This document shows, piece by piece, positions 21,984 to 33,590 of a stretch of 64,000 nucleotides of DNA. Position 1 is the first letter of the stretch. Each line of letters opens with the position of its first letter. A program made the position numbers and the translations under genes. Under the pieces are notes generated by a model. That model did no database searches and had not been told where the DNA came from. It saw nothing but the letters and a program-made list of their open reading frames with translations. This DNA comes from Rattus norvegicus (taxonomy: Eukaryota; Chordata; Mammalia; Rodentia; Muridae). The stretch covers positions 236,263,102 to 236,327,101 of the forward strand of contig NC_086019.1 of NCBI RefSeq assembly GCF_036323735.1, written 5' to 3'.

Positions 21984-24161
21984 TTGCTTCTCTGTTCAGT
22001 TTACAACCACTCTTGTGTATGGAAGGTAGGTGGAAATTGACTTGAAGTTTTGACAATGTGTGCAGTAGAAATGGATTTAACCGGCTGAGAACGGAATGGG
22101 GTGGATGGAATGGATTTACTGGGTCTTCTTCAGGATGTGATACGATTCCGAATTGCCCCTGTGTTGGACACTTACAGATTTAGTATGTGGTTACAGCCAG
22201 TCTGAGGGATGTGTGGTCTATATACCAACCCAGGTCTCCATTGCTTTTCACCCGTTCAAGTAAGGACAGGTAAGCAGAATTCTACATCAGGTGGCCCTAG
22301 CCTGCCTGTCCTTCAGAAGTGACTAACAGTAGGAGTGTGAATGGGCTGCTTTATGTTGTTTGTTGACCGCATTTGAGAAGTTGAGAGGAATGAGTTATCA
22401 GTGACATCTAACAGTCCAACACACCATGCCTTTACTCCCAACAGGAGTTATCATTTTGTCATGGTGCTGGGTATAGGACTGCTTGTCATATCTGGCTCAT
22501 ACCTGTCAAGACAGCCTGACCCAACTTGAGAAGAGATTCTGATCATACTCGTTTGGAAACATCTGGGTGATTTCTGACATTGGGTTTCACAGACAGCCCA
22601 GGGCATAACTTTCTTCTTCTCCCCACAATCCCCAACCCTTTAAAGAACCTTGCATCTAAAAACCATTAGGGTTGGCTGATTTGTTAGGTTTTCTCTGCTA
22701 CAATTTGGGGAAATGATGTACTCAAAGTGATGAAGGTAGACACCAAGTTGAAAATGAAGGTGTCCAGCCTAGTGATGGCACATGATGATCTTATTTGTCT
22801 GTTCTCTAGCTTATGTCTGGATCACCAAGGCAGAGACAGAGTAGCAGGGTGGCTGATGGTCTCAGTCTTGGAGTAAGGGCTGTTTCCCACTGCCTCGTCT
22901 GGGTGTGCCCCAACACCCCTAAGCTCTTGCTAGTCTTCAAGGAAGGACGTTAGAAGGGCCCACGTTATGCTCGGCAGTGGCTGCCTGTCTTGCTATGTGA
23001 AGGGAACTGACAGGCAACTTCAGCTGTTTAGCTCCTGGAACTCCCTCCACAGACACATGCTTCTCTCTGCCGAGAGCTCTGGGTCTCTGCTGTCTGATCC
23101 GTTATGCAGCTAAAGGCATTGCGTCTCAGATGTATGAGCTCTGGGAATGTTGGCAGATCGGGGTCTGCAAACTGCGACGAGAAAGAACATTTAAATGCCC
23201 AGAAGGCAAGATCAGTGCTTTGCCAGCCTAATCGTTAAAAACCTTGCAAGCCCAGTGAGTGAGCGTTCACAGGCTCTGTAAGGGCACAGATTGTCAGGAA
23301 ATTAAATCTCTCGACATCAAGCAATTTAAAATGGAAAACTATGACGTCTTTGCGATTTTGATGTGTGGTTTGATAACTCTCAGAAGGCCTAGAAAATTAA
23401 ACCAGGCCCTTCGCTCTTCTCTCAGTTCTAGTTTCTGGGGGAGGCCCTGACTCCCAAACACCCTCTTCCTGTTTCCACACGTCCCCTCGACCCTTCTCTT
23501 AGCATTCATCCCACAGTTAATTGTCTTACCTTGTTTAACTCACAGAATTAAGCACTGGGCATGTAATACTCTGTGTGCTCCTTTGTTGTAAAGGGAAGCC
23601 TTTGGTTCCTGAATTTCAGTAGAGTCTTGTTAAAACAGCAAGGTTCAGAGCTAGACCTGTGGCCAAATCCTAGCTTTGTCAGTAATCCTGGACTGGCTCT
23701 CCATCCTTAGGACCCTTAGTTTCTTTTGAAATTTCCTCACTGCATACCAGTATTAAGAGCGTTAAATATCCTGGGATCGGGATAGATAGATTTTGACTGT
23801 TTGGTTCTTGGTGCCTATTCAAAGTAGTTTTTCATCTAATAAGTTAATGTCAACATGAGTCACAGGCCGTATCTTTACATCTAGTCCTTGGATGTGCTCA
23901 GCTAACAGACCAGATACAAGCTATGGTACCTGCACGCAGCTTGAGGTCAAACTGCCCCCACATTAAGGCGATAAGGAGGCCTACAGGCATCCCAGTGAGG
24001 TTCTCTGTGTTCCAGCCAGTCAGGCTGGGGTGAAAGCCCTGGTGGAGTCAGCACTGCCAGGTCTAAAGCTCTGTATTCACTCAACCAGAAGGAGCTGTAA
24101 GGAGCCACTATTCTCACCAAGAGAGAAAATGGCTGTGCCAATTTTGAGATTGTGGATGTCA

Positions 24162-24171
<10 letters not shown>

Positions 24172-24194
<23 letters not shown>

Positions 24195-24215
24195 TATATG
24201 TATGTATATACATAC

Positions 24216-24243
<28 letters not shown>
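24172..24243. repeat. 72-bp perfect palindrome of CA/TA/TG repeats
   Basis: A (AC)n run, a TATATGTATGTATATAC core and a (TG)n run form a perfect inverted repeat with 36-bp arms and no spacer, centred between 24207 and 24208. The flanks continue as (TA)n on the left and further (TG)n on the right to 24250. Confidence 0.95.
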
Positions 24244-24253
<10 letters not shown>

Positions 24254-25382
24254 CTAGTCTGGCGCCATGTGGAACATCATGTAATACAAAAAATCAGACA
24301 AGCCCAAGAATCAGGTTGACTCTAAGAGCCGAAGCCTACATTTGAGCAAGTTACAAGTCCTTATGAACAAGACCTACCTGGAAAGTGAGGTTCAAGCCTG
24401 AGTATGTCAGGCATCATGAATGGTGGAATAGGAGGTTCAAGGTCTTGAATCCAGAAGTGCCTTGACAGGAGTATGGACATTAGTTTTTGGGACTGCAGTA
24501 GCAAATGAGAGATCACACAAACTGACTCAGACTTGCAAACTCTACCTGAGTTCAGCAGAACACTCCCCATGCTTCGGTGACAGCTGAGGCAGGGACTCAT
24601 CTTCAGAGTTCACCCCTACCTCAGCTCTGCTTTAACACTGCTGTCTCCCTTCTCCTGGGGTGGGGCATTGTCTCTATTCTGTTCTCTAGCTGAGGTTGGT
24701 TTGGTTTTAATTCCCTTAGAATTGCATCTCTCGTTGCTGAATGGAGCATTCTTAGGACTTTTTGGCTCCTGTCCTCTCTGGTTGCTAATGTTACCCAATT
24801 TGTGTGGACCAATGAGAAAGGAAGAGATGACTCCCAAGGGAGACTCCAGTGCTTCTTACAAAAAGACAATGGATCCTGGGGAGACAGAAGCAAGTTGGCA
24901 GTTGTAAACTGCATGGTCAAACCCCCTTGACACTCTCACAAAGGTACTCCGCCACACTTGCTGCTGACCAACGATTCTCCCATCCAGAATCATCCAGTAA
25001 GGCATCGGTTAGACAAAATAAAGTCAGTTTTAACAATTTATAACTCACAAAAAAGATTATAACCAGAAGGCTAATGCCCAGACAGGTACTGAATAAATTT
25101 CGTGACCATTTTAGCCAGTGGTATTCTTGGACAGAAAGAACAGCAGCCAAGTGCGGAGAAGCGGCTGTGATCAGTTCAAGATGTGGGAGCAGCATGAGGA
25201 TTGTGGACTGGGAGAAGGTAGGACCTGGCTGGACGAAAGAACATCTGCATACAGATGTCAGCTCATGCTCCCCAGGGGCTCTGCCTTTCTCAACCTCAGG
25301 AAATCGACTCAATCATGGGAGGGGTGGCAGAGGGAGATTTCTGGGAATAGAACAATGTTAATGGTTACAGTAAGAAGCAATG

Positions 25383-25450
25383 GGGGTTGGGGATTCAGCT
25401 CAGTGGTAGAGCACTTGTCTAGCAAGCACAAGGCTCTGGGTTTGGTCACA
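25383..25450 (+). repeat. ID SINE (truncated)
   Basis: GGGGTTGGGGATTCAGCTCA then GTGGTAGAGCACTTGTCTAG is the BC1/tRNA-Ala-derived ID head. The end after gggtttggtca departs from consensus and no A-rich tail is present. Confidence 0.85.
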
Positions 25451-25583
25451 TCAAGTGGGGCACTGGACAGGAGCATAAAGGTGTTGCTCTTACAGCACAA
25501 GCCCTATTTTGCTTTATCGTTGGTTGTTATATACGTTAACTTAGAATCTAAGGTACATCTCTCACAACTTTTTTTCACAGCAA

Positions 25584-25970
25584 GTGTCTTAGTCTGGATT
25601 GCTATTGCTATGATGAAACACCATGACCAAAAGCAACTTGAGGAGGAAAGGATTTCTTTCGCTTCTGTTCCCGTATCACAGTCTGTCAACCAAGGCAGTG
25701 AGTACACAGGAACTCAAGCATGGCAGGAACCTGGAGGCAGGAGCCAAAGCAGAGGCCAAGGAGGCTTGCTCAGCCTGTGTCTCTTATAGCGTTGTGGAGC
25801 ACCAGCCCAGGGGATAGCACCGCCCACAGTGGGCTGGGCCCTCCCCTCTCCCCTGTCAATCACTAGTTAAAATGTTCTACTGCCTTCAGCCCTATTTATA
25901 GAGACAGTTTCTCGCTTGAGGTTCCCTCTTGGGTGACTTTTGTGTCAGCTGATAGAAAAACTAGCCAGCA
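25584..25970 (-). repeat. RMER1-type repeat
   Basis: Starts gtgtcttagtctggattgct and contains atgatgaaacaccatgacca, cgcccacagtgggctgggcc and gaaaaactagccagca. Full-length-like reverse copy of the family seen at 26411-26808 in forward orientation. Confidence 0.7.
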
Positions 25971-26410
25971 ATTAGGAATTAAATGTTGCTGCCCCATCCT
26001 CAAAGAAACAAAACAAAAAGATTGCACGAGCGCCTTGTGAAGTGGCTACTGCCTGGGAAGGAGGCTCCGTGGAGGCCGATGCGCTGATGATACCAAGGCG
26101 CTTGGCCCTGCTGGTTTGCCCTCTTGCTGGTCACAGCATTCTAGGCTAGAACACTGGGCTGGAGTTAGGGTCTCTAGGCAGACACCATATAGCACTTTTG
26201 GGGAGGAGGGGTTGTTTTATGGAAAGATGCTGGATTTTCCCTGGAACGCTTGCTGCCCCCACCCCAGAAGTGAGTCACACTCATTTCTGTAAGTGCTGTA
26301 AGACATGACTCAAGTCGTGTGTAAGCAAATGCTCTGTGTAACGCAGCACTTCAAAGTACCTGGCCCAGGAACCCGTTCCCATTCTGAAAAGAAAACAGTG
26401 TTGATGTCTG

Positions 26411-26808
26411 TGCTGGCTAGTTTTATGCCAGCTTGTTAAGCTAGAGACATCTGAGAGGAGGGAGCCTCAATGGAGAAAACACCTCCATAAGATTGGGCTG
26501 TAAGGTATTTTATTAACCAGTGATTGATGGAGAGGGCCCAGCCCATTGTGAGTGGGGCCATCCCTGGGCTGGTGATCCTGGGTTCTATAATAGAGCAGGT
26601 TGAGCAAGCCATGGGGAACAAGCAAATGAGCAGCAAGCCTCCATGGTCTCCGCATCAGCTCCTGCCTCCAGGTTCAAACCTCTTTTGATTTCCTATCCTG
26701 ACTTCTTCTAATGATGGACAACAATGTGGAAATGTAAGCCAAATCAACCCTCTCCTCTCTAACTTGCTTTTGGTCATGGTGTTTTATCGAAGCAATAGAA
26801 ACGACAGT
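26411..26808 (+). repeat. RMER1-type repeat
   Basis: Starts tgctggctagttttatgcca and ends ggtcatggtgttttatcgaa with gcaatagaaacgaca. With the reverse copy at 25584 it forms an inverted pair separated by about 440 bp. Confidence 0.7.
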
Positions 26809-26885
26809 GAAGAAAATGTCACCGCATGGAAGGGTAGGAGTTCCTGGCATAGCAGTATTTTTTAGGAAAATATATAATCTTACAC

Positions 26886-26997
26886 TTTTGTTTTAGAAAC
26901 AAGGTCTTATGCAGCCCAGCCTGGCCTTGAACTCATGATCTTCATGCTTCAGACTCCCTAGTGCTACGATTACAGAGATGCACTCACATTCTTGACC
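26886..26997 (-). repeat. B1 SINE
   Basis: Reverse B1 with gcctggccttgaactcatga then gtgctacgattacagagatg; T-rich start gttttagaaacaaggtctta. Confidence 0.75.
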
Positions 26998-28305
26998 GAA
27001 ATATTGAGAAGCTGAGGAATGTGAAGGATTTGAGGTAGAAAATCCAGGTTTTACTCCCATGCTCCCTATAACATACAGAACCCATACAACTGAGTTTCAA
27101 ATCAATGGCTGCCCACCCCATAGGGCCTAAGCGGTATCCATTTGCCTGGGCTTCCAGAAATTAAAATTTTCAGATGCATGGGTAGGATGGGACTTTCTTT
27201 TTTCACTTATGTGATTATTACAAAGGCCCCAGTTCTGAGAGTTGCATAGACTACTCCTCTTACCCTAATAGTTCAGTGTCCCCCTGGAGCCCACTTTGAG
27301 TCCTTGGCAAGATGGGGTCAGAAGAACTTAGGGAGAAATGCCCAGAGAAGGGGACCCTGGAGAAATGGAAGGCCCCCTGAATGTCTGTGGTTGAACTAGG
27401 TCAAGTATATCCTTCAAATGTCTTAGAGAAATCTGACTCCATGTTAGCAGCCGCCGCTGGGATACAAAACTGTGCCTGTTTTGAACTGGTTCTGGGGATT
27501 GAAACCTGGGAACCTGGGCGTGTTAGGCAAGGGCTCTATCATGAAACCCCATCTCCAGTCCTTTTTACTTTTTATTTTTAAATTGAGACAGGGGTTTCTC
27601 AAGCTGCCCCTGCTGTACTTGAATCCCAAGTAACTAAGATGACAGGTCCACACCAAGACCAACAAAGCTATGGCTTTGGGGGACAGAGAACCCGGTTTCT
27701 GGGAATGGGAAGAGGGCTTGGGCCTTGTGAGTGGGATTCTAGAAAGATGCTCTTGTGTGTAAAACAAGCTCTTGTCACGAACGGTGCTAGCCTGTTCTCT
27801 GGATGGGCTCTCCAAAAAAGAGCCTGGCTGGCCACTCTTAAAAGGAGAGATCATGTGGGTGCTTCTTGAACCTGTTGATCCTATATGTGTGTGAACTCTT
27901 AGGGCGCTTTCCTGACTAAGTGGGCGCTACTTTTACTCCTGAGTTTTGTCTGTTGAGCATGTAGGATTCAACCAGCGCCTGTGTAGCTCAGGCTAGTATG
28001 ACTGAGGCTCTGAATGCCCTGCCCACTTTACCCAAGAAGAGAGAAAGCATGTGGCAAATGCCCTCAAATGGAAGAAATGATGTGGCAGGAACCTTTATTA
28101 CATATTATTAAACAGCTTTTCCAGAAGGAGAGGACACAAGCACATGAAGAGGGTCAGCCTTCCTAGTCCCCTCTGGACCGTTTGCCAGGACTCTATGCCC
28201 CAGAGTGTAGGATACTCCATGTGTATTCTGTGGAATTTCCCTCCTAAACGCTGAGAATCGCTGTAGTTATGATTAGTTTACATATCCATGTTAAAGCATT
28301 ACACA
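26998..28305. other. Intergenic, no gene seen
   Basis: Contains a reverse ID-B1 composite at 27478-27655; the rest is unannotated single-copy-looking sequence. Confidence 0.7.
27478..27655 (-). repeat. ID-B1 composite SINE
   Basis: A reverse ID-like head (gttaggcaagggctctatca) is joined to a reverse B1 (aattgagacaggggtttctc ... taactaagatgacaggtcc), the arrangement of rodent ID-B1/B4 composites. Confidence 0.6.
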
Positions 28306-28412
28306 GCTGAGCATGGTGGTATTTATACCTGTCATCCCAGCACCAAGTGTCTGAGGCAGGAGGACTGCAAACTCAAGGCCAGCCTGGGCTACCTAGTAAG
28401 ACTGTCTGGAAA
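28306..28412 (+). repeat. B1 SINE
   Basis: Starts gctgagcatggtggtattta; gaggcaggaggactgcaaac and gcctgggctacctagtaaga are B1 landmarks. Confidence 0.8.
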
Positions 28413-28433
28413 ATAAACAACCAACAATGCACA

Positions 28434-28517
28434 AATAAAATGCAATGGAACTATTCTTATGTCATCAAGTCCTTTAATAAAATGCAATGGGACTATTCTT
28501 ATGTCATCAAGTCTTTT
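28434..28517 (+). repeat. 42-bp tandem duplication
   Basis: Copies 28434-28475 and 28476-28517 differ at two positions (unit begins aataaaatgcaatgg). It lies directly beyond the tail of a B1. Confidence 0.93.
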
Positions 28518-29171
28518 GGCGGTGGATTCTATCTGATAGAAACAAGTCTGAAAATTTCAGGGACTTTAAAAGTGTGTTCTGGTGCATCCTGGGAGAGGTT
28601 ATAGCAAGTGCTGTGATGTGATTGCCTCCCCAGCGCTGCTTTCGTTACATTGTATCTATCTTCCTTGGAGAGCTTTTCTCCCCGAGCAGCTGTGTCTCTT
28701 GTTTGATTTGGCAGTTGCCCCTCTCACTGCCTTACAGATGTCATCCCCACAGACAGACGCTCCTAAACTGTGGTTTAGGAAAGCTCTGGTTACATAGTCT
28801 ACGGTGAACTAGGAGCATAAACTGAGATGCAGGAGTGCTGACCCAGGATGTGGGTGTCCCTAGAGGTCATACCATGGTGACCTTTCGCAGGAATATTCTT
28901 TGCGCACCTGTCTATTTAGAGATGAGAGAATGAACCCCATGAGGAAGGGTAAAAAGGCAGCGCCTTTTTTACCTTTTCCTTTTACCTTTTACCTTTTCCT
29001 GTTTTAAAAGGAAAGCTAAGGCTCTTGTCACACTGTGCTGGTTGAGTTTTGTCCAGTTGTCACAAAATGACCTCTGTCAGATCAGCCTGGGGCCATGTCC
29101 CTAGGGGGCATTTTCTAGATTAATGATAGATGTGGGTGGGCAAGTAGACCTGGATTAAATAAGAAAGTAGG
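28518..29171. other. Intergenic, low-complexity TTTTACC patch only
   Basis: No gene or interspersed repeat recognised. A short (CCTTTTA)-like run lies at about 28964-29000. Confidence 0.65.
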
Positions 29172-29322
29172 CAGCCAGGCCTGGTGGTGCACACCTTTAA
29201 TCTCAGCGTTCAGGAGGCAGAGCCAGGCAGATCTCCGTGAGTTCGAGGTCAGCCTAGTCTACAGAACAAGTTTCAGGACAGCCAGGACTGCATAGAGAGA
29301 CGTGCCTCAATAACAACAACAA
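29172..29322 (+). repeat. B1 SINE
   Basis: Near-complete B1: gccaggcctggtggtgcaca through aggcagatctccgtgagttc and caataacaacaacaa tail. Confidence 0.9.
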
Positions 29323-29394
29323 TGAGACAGAAAAACAAAGATGCAAAGCAGAGCAAACCATAGAGGCCTCGCTGCTCCGTGGTTCTCGCCCCTG

Positions 29395-29525
29395 CTCTCG
29401 GCTGAGTTCCTGCCCTGACTTTACTTAATAATGAACTGTGATGTAGACATATAAGCAAATTAAGCCCTTTCCCCCTGCCCCCTCATTGCTTCTGGCCATA
29501 GTGTATTTCACAGTAACTGAAACAA
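29395..29525 (+). repeat. RMER1-type 3' end fragment
   Basis: gagttcctgccctgacttta ... attaagccctttccccctgc ... cacagtaactgaaaca matches the end of the 26411-26808 family. Confidence 0.6.
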
Positions 29526-29934
29526 AATTAGGACTTCTCTAAAGGGAGGTTAATTATCTCGTTGTTACCCAAACCCTTGAAAACTATAATAGAATTTGAA
29601 ATTAATCAGTGTAGTTTCTTCATTTTTTTGGAGTATGTGAGTGATGGAAAAACAACTCAGAGAGACTCAGGCAAAAAATGGGCTTCATGTGTCAGCATCC
29701 TGTGTAGTCAGCCTAAAGCGTGATGTCCTAGGAATGTAAGACGTGATGGAACAGGCGATGGGGTCTAGTGCCCTGAGCCCACATCTCAGAGCAGCGCCTG
29801 CTTCTTCCTGGTGCTCCCATGCTGAATTATGAAATCCAGAGGGGACAATGGCGTGCTTATCTCTGTACCTCCCAGGCTCTGTAGCGCTGAGGTGTGCTTG
29901 AGGTTATTCCAGCTTCAAGATAGTTTTCATTTTA

Positions 29935-30176
29935 CTTTTGATTATTTTTAATTAGTAAAGAGTGATGGGTTTCCTCATGACATTTTAGATGTACTTTGTT
30001 ATCTGTCCTCTCACACCCTCCACCACTGTCCTCCTAACTTCCTTTCTCACACCTCCTTTCCCCCCGTTTCTGCTTTTCCTTGTCACATATATTCCATTAC
30101 CCCACCCCCACCCCCACCATCTAGCCTTCCCCTCTCTTGGTCCACCTTCTAGTACCATGATCTATCCTCCTTCACA

Positions 30177-30213
<37 letters not shown>

Positions 30214-30540
30214 GAGAGAGAGAGAGGGAGAGAGAGGGAGAGAGATGTGGTAGACGTATGTGTCTTTCTATGTCTGAGTTAATTTACATAATATAGTAAC
30301 CTCCAGCTCCACCCATTTTCCTGTAAAGGTGTTTTCCTTTAAGGCTGAATACAATTCTGTTAGGTTTGTGCCACTTTTTCTTTACCCTTTCATTGATAGT
30401 CATCTAGGCTGGTCCCCTCTTCTAGTTATTACGAATAGTGTGGTATAAACATGAATGTGGCAGGACTGAGAGTTCTTTGGGTGTGTGTATAACTGGGTCA
30501 TACAGTCATTCTTTTCAGTTCTATTTAGGAGGAAGTTGAC
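29935..30540 (-). repeat. Old L1 3' remnant with (CA)n(GA)n
   Basis: ccagctccacccattttcct, aggctgaatacaattctgtt and ctttaccctttcattgatag resemble the reverse complement of rodent L1 3' sequence. A (CA)n tract followed by (GA)n sits at 30177-30246. Confidence 0.6.
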
Positions 30541-30841
30541 TGAAATAACAGACTAAATGATTTGACACTGCTCCAGGTGTTAACTTGTTGGAGAAAGCAT
30601 TGGTGGGCTGGACTTGTGTTCCAGATACTGATTCAGGGCCAGTGGCACCAAGGTACTGATGGGATATGTAGTCTATAACTACACAGAGCTAAGGGTGGCA
30701 GGGCTGAAATGAAGAGGAAATGGGAAAGGAGAAATGGGGAGAGAAGTATGGGTGAGAAGGCAAAGATGTGGGCTGGGTATCAGGAGTACAGGAGTTACCA
30801 CACAGAAGGTGCTGACACAGTCGTAACCCGTACTTGGCAAG

Positions 30842-31162
30842 TGTGGTGGTTTGAATACGCTTGGCCCATGGGAAGTGCTACTATTAGGAAGTGTGGACCT
30901 GCTGGAGGAACTGCATCCCAGTGGGGTTGGGCTTTGAGGATTCTGAGTGCTCAAGTTCTGCTCCCTGCAGGAGACAGTCTTTCCTGGCTGCAGATGCAGA
31001 ACTTTTTGTACCATATCTACCTGGATGCTACCATGCTTCCTGCCATGATGAAAATGGACTGAACCTCTGAAACTGTAAGCCAGCCCCACTTAAATGTTGT
31101 CCTTATAAGAGTTGCCCTGGTCCTGGTGTCTCTTCACAACACTGGAAACCCTAACTAAGACA
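30842..31162 (+). repeat. RMER1-type repeat
   Basis: Starts tgtggtggtttgaatacgct and ends gaaaccctaactaagacaag, with the family's gtaagccagccccacttaaa and ataagagttgccctgg. Confidence 0.8.
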
Positions 31163-31409
31163 AGGAGATACAAATAAACACAGCAGCTGAATAATTACAA
31201 CACATGTATAAGATTAAAATAAGATAAAGACAAAATGAAATGGAAATACCATAGACTTAGTAGTCACTTTCCTTTTTAGTTAGGATGGTGTGGTTCCTCC
31301 TCCCCCTGGATTGACTTTTGTGTTAGTCTCTGAAGGTGAGGGACAGGTTGCTAATCTCAGTGATTCAAACAAGTGTGTGTACCATTCTGGATGACAACAA
31401 GGATTTCAT

Positions 31410-31556
31410 TTTGTTGTTGTTTTGCATGTGTGTGTATTGTATGCACAGGCAGGGGTGGGGTATGCACGCTTGTGCTTGTGTATATGGAGGCCAGAGGTCA
31501 ACATCAGATGTCTTCCTGTACTCTTCTCTAACTTACTTTCTGGACAGGGTGTCTTA
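31410..31556. repeat. Left half of a B3/B4-like SINE
   Basis: GT-rich start, then tggaggccagaggtcaacat and actttctggacagggt. The matching right half resumes at about 32264, so the SINE was split by a later insertion. Confidence 0.6.
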
Positions 31557-31884
31557 GTTACTTTTCTGGTGCTGTGATAAGACACCATGTCCAAGGCAAC
31601 TTAAAGAAGAGAAAGTTTACTGGAGGCTTACAGTTTGAAAGGGTTAGAGTCCATGACAAACGTGGAAGGGGCGTGGCAAATGGCAAGCAGGCGTGGCACT
31701 GAAGCAGTATCTGAAAAAGACTCACAAATACAAGCAGAGAGAATGATGCTTGGAAAGGCATGGACTTTTGAAACCTCAAGTCTTGCCCCCAGTGACACAC
31801 TTCCTCCAAAGCCACACCTCCTAATCCTTTCCATGTAGTTCTATTGACTGGGGACCTAGAATTCAAATATATGAGCCCATGGGG
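31553..31884 (-). repeat. RMER1-type repeat, reverse member of an inverted pair
   Basis: Begins tgtcttagttacttttctgg; gtgataagacaccatgtcca; agtgacacacttcctccaaa; gagcccatgggggta. Confidence 0.7.
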
Positions 31885-32240
31885 GTATGATGATTTGAAT
31901 AAGAACAGCCCTCATAGAGTCATACATTTCAATGCTTAAGAAGTGGCATTGGGAGGTGTGGCCTTGTGAGAGGAAGTATATCACTTTGGGTGGGCTTTGG
32001 GGTTTCAAATGCTCAAGCCAGGCCCAGTGGGTCTCTCTCCCTGCTATCTGCCAATTCAGATATAGAACGCTTGACTCCTTCTACAGCACCATGTCTGCCT
32101 GTAAGCCATCATATTTCCCTCCATAATGATAATGGAATAAACCTCTGAACCAGTGAACTAGCCCCAATAAATGTTCTCCTTTCAAAGAGTTGCCATGGTC
32201 ATGGTGTCTCTACATAGCCATAGAAACCCTAAGACAGGAG
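31885..32240 (+). repeat. RMER1-type repeat, forward member of an inverted pair
   Basis: Begins gaatgatt-like tgatgatttgaataagaaca and ends agaaaccctaagacag. Joined head to head with the preceding reverse copy; together they interrupt a SINE. Confidence 0.7.
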
Positions 32241-32263
32241 CCCATTGGTATCCAAGCCACAAC

Positions 32264-32446
32264 ACAGGGACTCCCACTGAATCTAGTACTCATGATTTTG
32301 GCTAGACTGCTGGCTAGAAGGACCCTGGGATCATGTCTCCTCCCCCCAGAGCTGAGGTGGCAGACACCTAGCTATGCATGTGTGCTGAGAATCTAAACTT
32401 AGGTCCTCATCCTTGCATTCTCTACTAAACCATCTCCTCGACAGTG
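32264..32446. repeat. Right half of the interrupted B3/B4-like SINE
   Basis: gggactcccactgaatctag, ttttggctagactgctggct and taggtcctcatccttgcatt continue the SINE broken at 31556; acaggg occurs at both edges as a possible target duplication. Confidence 0.55.
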
Positions 32447-33119
32447 ATGACAAGATTTTTAGGTAACGATTCCATTTTCCTGCTCGAGTTCCCTAGTTTG
32501 AGATACCAACTTGCCAACTGACAGCTTTGTTTCTGATGTCCAGGGGTTGCTACCTCCATACATGATGGGACTTTCTGAGGGGTTGTAGTAGAAGGGCCCT
32601 GCCTACTATGTTTACCCGGCAGGAGAGTGAGCCAAGCTCGGAAGTGCACTTCCTACACTGATAGCTTGCCCAGGCTGTTGATAGGGTGGTGTCTCAGGCA
32701 GGCTCCTCCAGGGCACTGTCCACCTGCCTCGCTCTCGTCTGCTTTGCTCTGGTCATTTCCACAAACAGCGTATCTACCTGGTCTGTGGGTGCGTCTCCTC
32801 AGCCTGGACAGTCCTCCTCTAGCTTGCGTTCACAGTGTCCATGTTCAGAAGGAGTAAGTACCTTTCTGGAAGCTACTTCTGACCCTGATCCAGTGTGACA
32901 AGTGTTGTGTGAATGGGCATAGGTATGGCTGTCGTCTTACTACAGGATTTGATATATCCTTCAGTGGAGAGTCCAAACTCAGAGCAATGTTTACCCCACA
33001 CCAAATATCATAGACCCAGAATTTCATATTTCGTTTCTCCCTTCCATAGGGAGGTGTTGGTGTATGTGTTTACTATTTTATTGGGTTCTTATACCTTGAT
33101 CCCCTTCCAACCCTCATTC
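32447..33119. other. Intergenic, nothing recognised
   Basis: Mixed-composition sequence without a recognisable repeat or gene. Confidence 0.55.
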
Positions 33120-33590
33120 CCCCAAATTCCTTTCCACCTCCCTACCCCCAAGACTAGGTAGAAGAGAAAGAAGTTTAGAGGGGAGAGGGGGTATCGATCT
33201 CTTTCAGACAACGAAATAGACTACTTCCTGCTAATTAGAGGCATTGGGTTCCTTGGGTCCAGTTCAATCTTTGTTGCCAGGATAACTCCAACTTCTAGCC
33301 TCTTTGTTCATAAATACTCAACACACTGCAACAACAGCAACTGGAGCAGCAGGGGGAGCAGCAGCCATCTTCTCTGAGTGTCCCCTCCCCCCACAGGTCT
33401 CTTGGGGCTGTGGTATTTATCCCCTCTCCAGAGTCCCCAGAATTAAACTGTCTGCAGGTGGCAATGATCACGCTCCTGCTAGAGCACGAGGCCAATCACG
33501 ATCACCTGCTGTGAAGCAGCCTCTCATCCCACACCTGAGATTAAAACAAAACCATAGTCACAAAACATGACTGGGTTTTTAAAGAAACCA
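33120..33590. repeat. Possible LTR-like dispersed repeat
   Basis: Patterns such as gactaggtagaagagaaaga, ggttccttgggtccagttca, aacaacagcaactggagcag and gccaatcacgatcacctgct are familiar from a rodent LTR-like dispersed element. The family cannot be named confidently and boundaries are approximate. Confidence 0.4.

Larger units (their letters stand above)
19481..24165. other. Intergenic, no gene seen
   Basis: Proximal downstream flank of Rcl1. Holds a (GTTT)n tract (20284-20338), two reverse RMER1-type repeats (20491-20830 and 21580-21983) and a (TG)n tract (21150-21197). Between them the sequence appears unique, with open frames under 100 codons except one created by the (TG)n tract. No splice-bounded coding segment recognised. 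Confidence 0.75.
24252..26410. other. Intergenic, no gene seen
   Basis: Unique-looking sequence with an ID fragment (25383-25450) and an RMER1-type element (25584-25970). The longest open frame in the window (25118-25789, + strand, 223 codons) runs through both repeats and has no protein resemblance. Confidence 0.75.

Noticed and set aside
25118..25789. Longest open frame in the window (223 codons, + strand)
   Set aside because: It runs through an ID element and an RMER1-type repeat, has no recognisable domain, and its composition follows the repeats.
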